Below, one piece after another: positions 7,009-10,443 of a stretch of DNA of 10,443 nt. The notes beneath the pieces are model-generated. The model searched no databases. It saw nothing but the letters and a program-made list of their open reading frames with translations, and was not told the DNA's origin. The position numbers were made by a program, and so were the translations under genes. Position 1 is the first letter of the stretch. Each line of letters opens with the position of its first letter. The stretch is from Helicobacteraceae bacterium (GTDB lineage Bacteria > Campylobacterota > Campylobacteria > Campylobacterales > SZUA-545): assembly GCA_011390075.1 (NCBI GenBank), contig JAABTA010000011.1, positions 1-10,443 on the forward strand. The letters run 5' to 3'.

Positions 7009-7913
7009 TAAAACTCCTCCTCTTTATTTCTCTCTAGTAATCTATACAAACTTTTTTTAGGATCTCTCCCATCTAAAATGGCGTTCACCTCTTGAGCAAT
7101 AGGGGCGTATATTTTCTCTTTTTCACAAATAGCCATAATGGCTCTTGTGGTAGGCACACCCTCGGCAACCTCTCCTAATGCTTCTAAGATCTCTTCTAAA
7201 GATTTGTGCTGCGCTAAGGCGTGTCCGACTCTATAGTTTCTAGACATCTCACTACTCGCTGTCAAAAAGAGATCGCCTGCGCCACTGAGACCTAAAAAAG
7301 TCTCTTCCAAAGCGCCAAAATGCATGCCGAATCTTGTAATCTCAGCTAGCCCTCTTGTGATAAGAGCCGCTCTGGCGTTATTGCCAAGATGCAAGCCATC
7401 ACATAAGCCAGATGCTATGGCGATCACATTTTTATAAGCGCCACCCACCTCCACGCCCTTGATATCATCAGAGATGTAAATTTTAATAAAATCTGGGAAA
7501 AAATCTGCCCAAAGTGAGGCTGTCTCTTTAGATTTGGAGGCTATCACTAGCGCTGTAGGTAAAGAGTCTATCACCTCTTTAGCAAAAGAGGGCCCTGATA
7601 GAAACGCTAAGTTCTCTTCTGGGATATGCTCTTTGTAGATGTCATCTAAAAATCTATGGGTTGCTAGATCTATACCCTTACTTGCCACTAAGATCTTTTG
7701 CCCCTTATAGACAAAAGAGTTCTCGAGCCACTCCCTTGTGCTCTGCGCTGCAATAGCAATCAGCAGATACTCACTCTCTAAGGCAGACTCTAAAGGGATA
7801 AAGTCTTGCATGGCTCTTTTGGTTCGTGATGTTATATATGTTTTTGTTTTTTGCGTCAAGGAGTGGTGAAGAGCCTCTCCCCATTTTCCTGCACCTATTA
7901 CTGCTATTTTCAC
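7008..7913 (-). CDS. gpsA: GpsA, NAD(P)-dependent glycerol-3-phosphate dehydrogenase
   Basis: GpsA is a cytoplasmic enzyme that reduces dihydroxyacetone phosphate to sn-glycerol-3-phosphate, the backbone for phospholipid synthesis. The 301-residue protein begins with the Rossmann motif GAGKWG (7-12). Other family segments are SGPSFAKEV at 106-114, the catalytic K161 in GGAYKNVIAIASG (157-169), NNARAALITRGLAE at 178-191, LSGAGDLFLT at 209-218 and SRNYRVG at 224-230. It is shorter than the E. coli enzyme (339 residues) but of normal length for Campylobacterota. GTG 7913 is the start, with AAGGAG eight bases upstream. The upstream short open frame ends in a TGA that overlaps this GTG as GTGA. 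Downstream it shares one base with proA, so gpsA and proA are very likely co-translated. Confidence 0.97.
   Translation of the reverse strand: MKIAVIGAGKWGEALHHSLTQKTKTYITSRTKRAMQDFIPLESALESEYLLIAIAAQSTREWLENSFVYKGQKILVASKGIDLATHRFLDDIYKEHIPEENLAFLSGPSFAKEVIDSLPTALVIASKSKETASLWADFFPDFIKIYISDDIKGVEVGGAYKNVIAIASGLCDGLHLGNNARAALITRGLAEITRFGMHFGALEETFLGLSGAGDLFLTASSEMSRNYRVGHALAQHKSLEEILEALGEVAEGVPTTRAIMAICEKEKIYAPIAQEVNAILDGRDPKKSLYRLLERNKEEEF
7014..7022 (-). promoter_or_regulatory. Ribosome binding site of proA inside the gpsA 3' end
   Basis: The minus strand reads GAGGAGGAG, five bases before the proA ATG. The same bases encode the three glutamates near the end of GpsA. A strong site placed inside the preceding gene, together with the one-base stop/start overlap, points to coupled translation of the two enzymes. 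Confidence 0.75.
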
Positions 7914-8014
7914 CTATATATCTCCTTTTTAAACAAGTCCCTATAGAACTCATCAGCAGAGGACTCACGCGACTTGGTCGCTTTAGTAAAGAGATTATAC
8001 TTAAAACTATGTAA
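7910..8014 (-). pseudogene. Orphan 3' tail of a lost gene before gpsA (tentative)
   Basis: This stretch between the receiver-kinase stop and gpsA holds a 34-codon open frame with no ATG or GTG. Its only TTG lies near its end. It reads LHSFKYNLFTKATKSRES then SADEFYRDLFKKEIYR and stops at a TGA that overlaps the gpsA GTG as GTGA. A GTGA junction is the usual sign of two co-translated genes, and the residue composition looks like a genuine charged C-terminal helix. My reading is that it is the leftover 3' end of the gene that once preceded gpsA, cut off when the kinase pair arrived or the region was rearranged. I do not recognise the parent protein, and chance openness over 105 bp cannot be ruled out. 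A frameshifted end of the kinase is unlikely, because that protein already ends naturally after its ATPase domain. Confidence 0.35.
7922..7927 (-). promoter_or_regulatory. Ribosome binding site of gpsA
   Basis: AAGGAG on the minus strand lies eight bases before GTG 7913. It fixes the GTG as the gpsA start and lies inside the short open frame that overlaps gpsA by GTGA. Confidence 0.75.
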
Positions 8015-9158
8015 TTATTTGATTATTCATGCTTCTTTTGGGGATCAAAACAGAAAATAGTGCTCCATCATCTTTATTAGTCACAGTGATATCTCCTCCT
8101 AAATGATCTTGCATAATGGTTTTGCACATAAAAAGACCAATGCCATTGCCATTTTTTTTGGTGGTAAAGTTTTGCTCAAAAATCTTGTAGATAATATCTT
8201 CAGGAACACCTCCACCATTGTCTTGAAAGTTGACAGATAAAAAATCTTTTGCATCCATAAGGACTATCTCTATCTCTCCTTGGATCTTTTTTTCTATAAA
8301 GTTATCTCTGGCGTTATTTAAAATATTGAGCACTACTTGCTTAAACTCATTTTGTATTCCATACACCACTGTCTCTGCACTCGAGCTAATATGCACCTTG
8401 ATGGAGTTTTTCTTAAACTGAGGGCAGAGCATATTAAACACCTTCTGCACGGCCTCTTGTGCGTCAAAATAGCCATACTCTTTATCCAGTTTAAAGTAGT
8501 TTCTAAAATCTCCAACCGTATCAGACATAAACCGAACTTTGTCCAATACCTTATCCACACACCCTTGAATATCTTCTGTCTTTATATCTTCAAACTTGGA
8601 AGTTTCCAAAACCTCTTGCACTACAATGGCCATGGAGTTTAAAGGCTGTTTCCATTGATGGGCAATGGCGCCTATCATATCTCCCATATCTGCCATTTTT
8701 GATGTCTGAATAAGCATCTCTTGGCTTTTAAGTCTCTTTTCTGTCTCCTCTATAACTTTTCTTTCAAGATCTTTTCGTAAAACAGTGAGCTCTAAATGAT
8801 TGTTCACCCTCGCAATAAGCTCTTCTTGATGAAACGGTTTGGTTATATAGTCAACACCACCTACGGCAAATCCCTTTTTAATACTCTCTTCATCACTTTT
8901 TGCCGTTACAAAAATTATGGGGATATTTTTTCCTTTGGTGGTAGTTTTGACTCTTCTTGCCACCTCAAAGCCATCGACTCCTGGCATCATAATATCTAAG
9001 AGAATAAGATCTATCTCATTTTCTTGGATAGTTCTCAGAGCATTTTCACCACTTGTAGCAAACATGAGTTTATAGTTTTCATCTTTTAAAAAATTAGCAG
9101 CAACTTGAATATTTTTGGCAACATCATCAACAATTAACAAAGTAAATTTTCTACTCAC
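8007..9158 (-). CDS. Receiver domain + histidine kinase protein (REC-HisKA-HATPase)
   Basis: This is a soluble two-component protein of 383 residues with no transmembrane segment. An N-terminal receiver domain (about 5-120) has the acidic pair D11-D12, the phosphorylation site D55 in LILLDIMMPG, T85 in IIFVTAKSDEES and K107 in YITKPF. A helical linker (about 125-155) leads to a transmitter. The transmitter has H167 in the H-box AHQWKQPLNS, an N-box at 278-286 (NILNNARDN), a G1 box DNGGG at 313-317 and a G2 box GNGIGL at 337-342. The protein ends shortly after LFSVLIPKRS. All key phosphotransfer and ATP-binding residues are present. The HQWKQPLN kinase class is common in Campylobacterota. I place the start at GTG 9158, six bases after AAAGGA and overlapping the upstream stop as GTGAGTAG; ATG 9173 would add five residues but has no ribosome binding site. 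The receiver probably takes phosphate from the upstream membrane kinase. No output domain is visible. Confidence 0.93.
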   Translation of the reverse strand: MSRKFTLLIVDDVAKNIQVAANFLKDENYKLMFATSGENALRTIQENEIDLILLDIMMPGVDGFEVARRVKTTTKGKNIPIIFVTAKSDEESIKKGFAVGGVDYITKPFHQEELIARVNNHLELTVLRKDLERKVIEETEKRLKSQEMLIQTSKMADMGDMIGAIAHQWKQPLNSMAIVVQEVLETSKFEDIKTEDIQGCVDKVLDKVRFMSDTVGDFRNYFKLDKEYGYFDAQEAVQKVFNMLCPQFKKNSIKVHISSSAETVVYGIQNEFKQVVLNILNNARDNFIEKKIQGEIEIVLMDAKDFLSVNFQDNGGGVPEDIIYKIFEQNFTTKKNGNGIGLFMCKTIMQDHLGGDITVTNKDDGALFSVLIPKRSMNNQIIT

Positions 9159-10443
9159 CTCGCATCCTTTCATACAGACTCACACTGTTTTGGATCTTTT
9201 CTAGATCAAAGCTCGTCGCCCCATCTTCAATGGCCTTGCTTATCTCTAAGAGCTCTTTATTATCGCATTCTTTTGCAACTTTGTAAAGCTTGCTAGCAAA
9301 CTCTTGATACTCCTCAAAAGTGCTGAGACTCTGCAAATTTTTAAACTCTATCTCTAGAGATCTTAGTGCCACTCTCTCCTCTTGCAATAATGGCTTTATC
9401 TCTTTTTGTGGGTCTAAAAGATTATTGCTCGCTCTAAGATCTTTTTTATCTAAAACAACATTTTTAAAAACAACAGACACATCTGTCCCAATATTTCTCT
9501 TACCTACAATAGTAAGCTCTGCATTCATAAGCTCTGCTAGTCGCTTTGTGAGATAGAGTCCTAGCCCCATTCCAGAAAACTCTCTATTATCTTCTGTTTG
9601 GTTTTGCTGAAACATCTCAAGCTTTTTGCCTATCCCTTTATTGGCAATGCCTATACCACTATCTCTCACTAAAATATGCAGATCGCTTTCTTGCATATGG
9701 GCAAATAGGGTCACATGCCCTTTGTGGGTAAATTTAAGCCCATTACTTATAAGGTTCTTAAGAATAGTCTTGAGCTTCTCTTCATCCAAAACTATCTTAT
9801 GCGTCACCGTATTAGAGACAGAGATCTTGAGCACTACCCCTCTTTTTTTCTCAAAATCCTCTTGAAACTCTGTCGCAATATTTTGGAAAACACGGTAGAT
9901 AGAGACAGAGCTCTCATGAAGCTTGGCAAGGTCTGCCTCTAAATGGGAAACCTCTAAGAGATGATTAAAGATCTCTAAAAGCTCTAAACTGCTTTTTTCA
10001 ATGGAGCGAACCCTCTCTATAGACTTGTTCTCTTCTAAAGAACCTTTTAAGATCTTGATAAATCCCAAAATAGAGTTGATAGGGGTTCTAATTTCATGGG
10101 AGATATTGGCAATAAAACGGGTTTTAAGACTATTAGCCTTTTGGGCATTCTCTTTTTCATGGGCAAGTTCTTTGGTTCTTTGCACCACCCTATCTTCTAA
10201 AGACTCATTGACTCTTTTGAGCTTCTCAGTGACAACAAGAATCTTGCTTTTATAGGAGCGAAAGATCCCTAAAACTTTTTTTGTCAAATAGATATTGACA
10301 AACAGTAAAAGCGCTGTAAATACAACAAAAAGTGCCACAATAGCTTGTAGTCCCTCTTGGAGATCTTTTTCATAAATCTGCTGCTGGGTAGCAAGTCTTT
10401 TTTGCAAAGACTCAATATAGACACCCCCACCAACTACCCAATC
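9151..10443 (-). CDS. Cache-type membrane sensor histidine kinase (partial, 5' end beyond right edge)
   Basis: The frame is open to the right edge, giving 430 visible residues and no true start. The first residues, DWVVGGGVYIESL, look like the end of a periplasmic Cache ligand-binding domain. A transmembrane helix follows at about residues 34-53, then a coiled-coil linker, a HisKA domain with H116 in NISHEIRTPINS, and a HATPase domain. The ATPase boxes are N234 in LISNGLKFT, DSGIG at 261-265 and GMGLGL at 291-296. After this comes a charged helical tail of about 100 residues ending in LYERMRGE. Similar tails follow a receiver domain in some hybrid kinases, but no receiver is present here. The protein should sense a small periplasmic ligand and pass phosphate to another protein, most simply the receiver of the next gene, which overlaps its stop by 8 bp. 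A TTG at 10407 is an internal codon, not the start. Confidence 0.93.
   Translation of the reverse strand, partial: DWVVGGGVYIESLQKRLATQQQIYEKDLQEGLQAIVALFVVFTALLLFVNIYLTKKVLGIFRSYKSKILVVTEKLKRVNESLEDRVVQRTKELAHEKENAQKANSLKTRFIANISHEIRTPINSILGFIKILKGSLEENKSIERVRSIEKSSLELLEIFNHLLEVSHLEADLAKLHESSVSIYRVFQNIATEFQEDFEKKRGVVLKISVSNTVTHKIVLDEEKLKTILKNLISNGLKFTHKGHVTLFAHMQESDLHILVRDSGIGIANKGIGKKLEMFQQNQTEDNREFSGMGLGLYLTKRLAELMNAELTIVGKRNIGTDVSVVFKNVVLDKKDLRASNNLLDPQKEIKPLLQEERVALRSLEIEFKNLQSLSTFEEYQEFASKLYKVAKECDNKELLEISKAIEDGATSFDLEKIQNSVSLYERMRGE
9165..9170 (-). promoter_or_regulatory. Ribosome binding site of the receiver-kinase gene
   Basis: AAAGGA on the minus strand lies six bases before GTG 9158. 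It favours GTG 9158 over the slightly longer ATG 9173, which has no such site. It lies inside the 3' end of the upstream kinase gene. Confidence 0.65.

Noticed and set aside
7771..7968. Minus-strand 65-codon open frame crossing the gpsA start
   Set aside because: It runs mostly inside gpsA in another frame, has no ribosome binding site and has no recognisable features.
7969..7981. Perfect 5-bp inverted repeat GCGAC-TTG-GTCGC in the gap before gpsA
   Set aside because: The stem is short and no T-run follows it on the minus strand, so it is not a convincing terminator or operator.
9159..9173. ATG 9173 as start of the receiver-kinase protein
   Set aside because: It has no ribosome binding site, whereas GTG 9158 has AAAGGA six bases upstream and leaves the receiver domain complete.

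Overview
The window is about 40% G+C by eye and every gene I can support lies on the minus strand. Transcription therefore runs from the right edge to the left edge. The genes abut or overlap almost throughout, and the largest break is about 90 bp. I see no rRNA, tRNA, CRISPR array, insertion sequence or convincing terminator. The source is most likely a member of the Campylobacterota (Epsilonproteobacteria). The best evidence is the block folC, M23 peptidase, bactofilin, mfd, which matches the order I recall for the Helicobacter pylori and Campylobacter jejuni shape locus. Two further points agree: a histidine kinase with the H-box HQWKQPLN, and a GGDEF protein whose N-terminal segment looks like those of free-living Campylobacterota. 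The genus cannot be fixed from this sequence; an environmental, Sulfurimonas- or Sulfurovum-like organism is an inference.

In transcription order (right to left) the layout is as follows. A Cache-type membrane sensor histidine kinase enters from the right edge (9151-10443). It overlaps a soluble receiver plus histidine kinase protein (8007-9158). Next comes a short gap holding what looks like the orphan 3' end of a lost gene (7910-8014), which overlaps gpsA at a GTGA junction. gpsA (7008-7913) and proA (5773-7008) share one base. After proA comes a degenerate GGDEF protein (4349-5770) whose true start is probably a non-canonical ATA. Then come folC (3224-4348), a membrane-anchored M23 peptidase (2308-3234), a bactofilin (2018-2398) and the first two thirds of mfd (1-2028), which runs off the left edge.

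Functionally, the left half joins folate polyglutamylation, cell-shape control (a peptidoglycan endopeptidase and a bactofilin scaffold) and transcription-coupled repair. The middle supplies glycerol-3-phosphate for phospholipids and glutamate semialdehyde for proline. The right end looks like a two-gene phosphorelay in which the membrane kinase lacks a receiver and its partner carries one at its N-terminus. No DNA-binding output domain is visible.

The most unusual points are the probable ATA start and the loss of catalytic residues in the GGDEF protein, the orphan tail before gpsA, the 91-bp overlap of peptidase and bactofilin, the receiver-first kinase pair, and the very high share of non-ATG starts.
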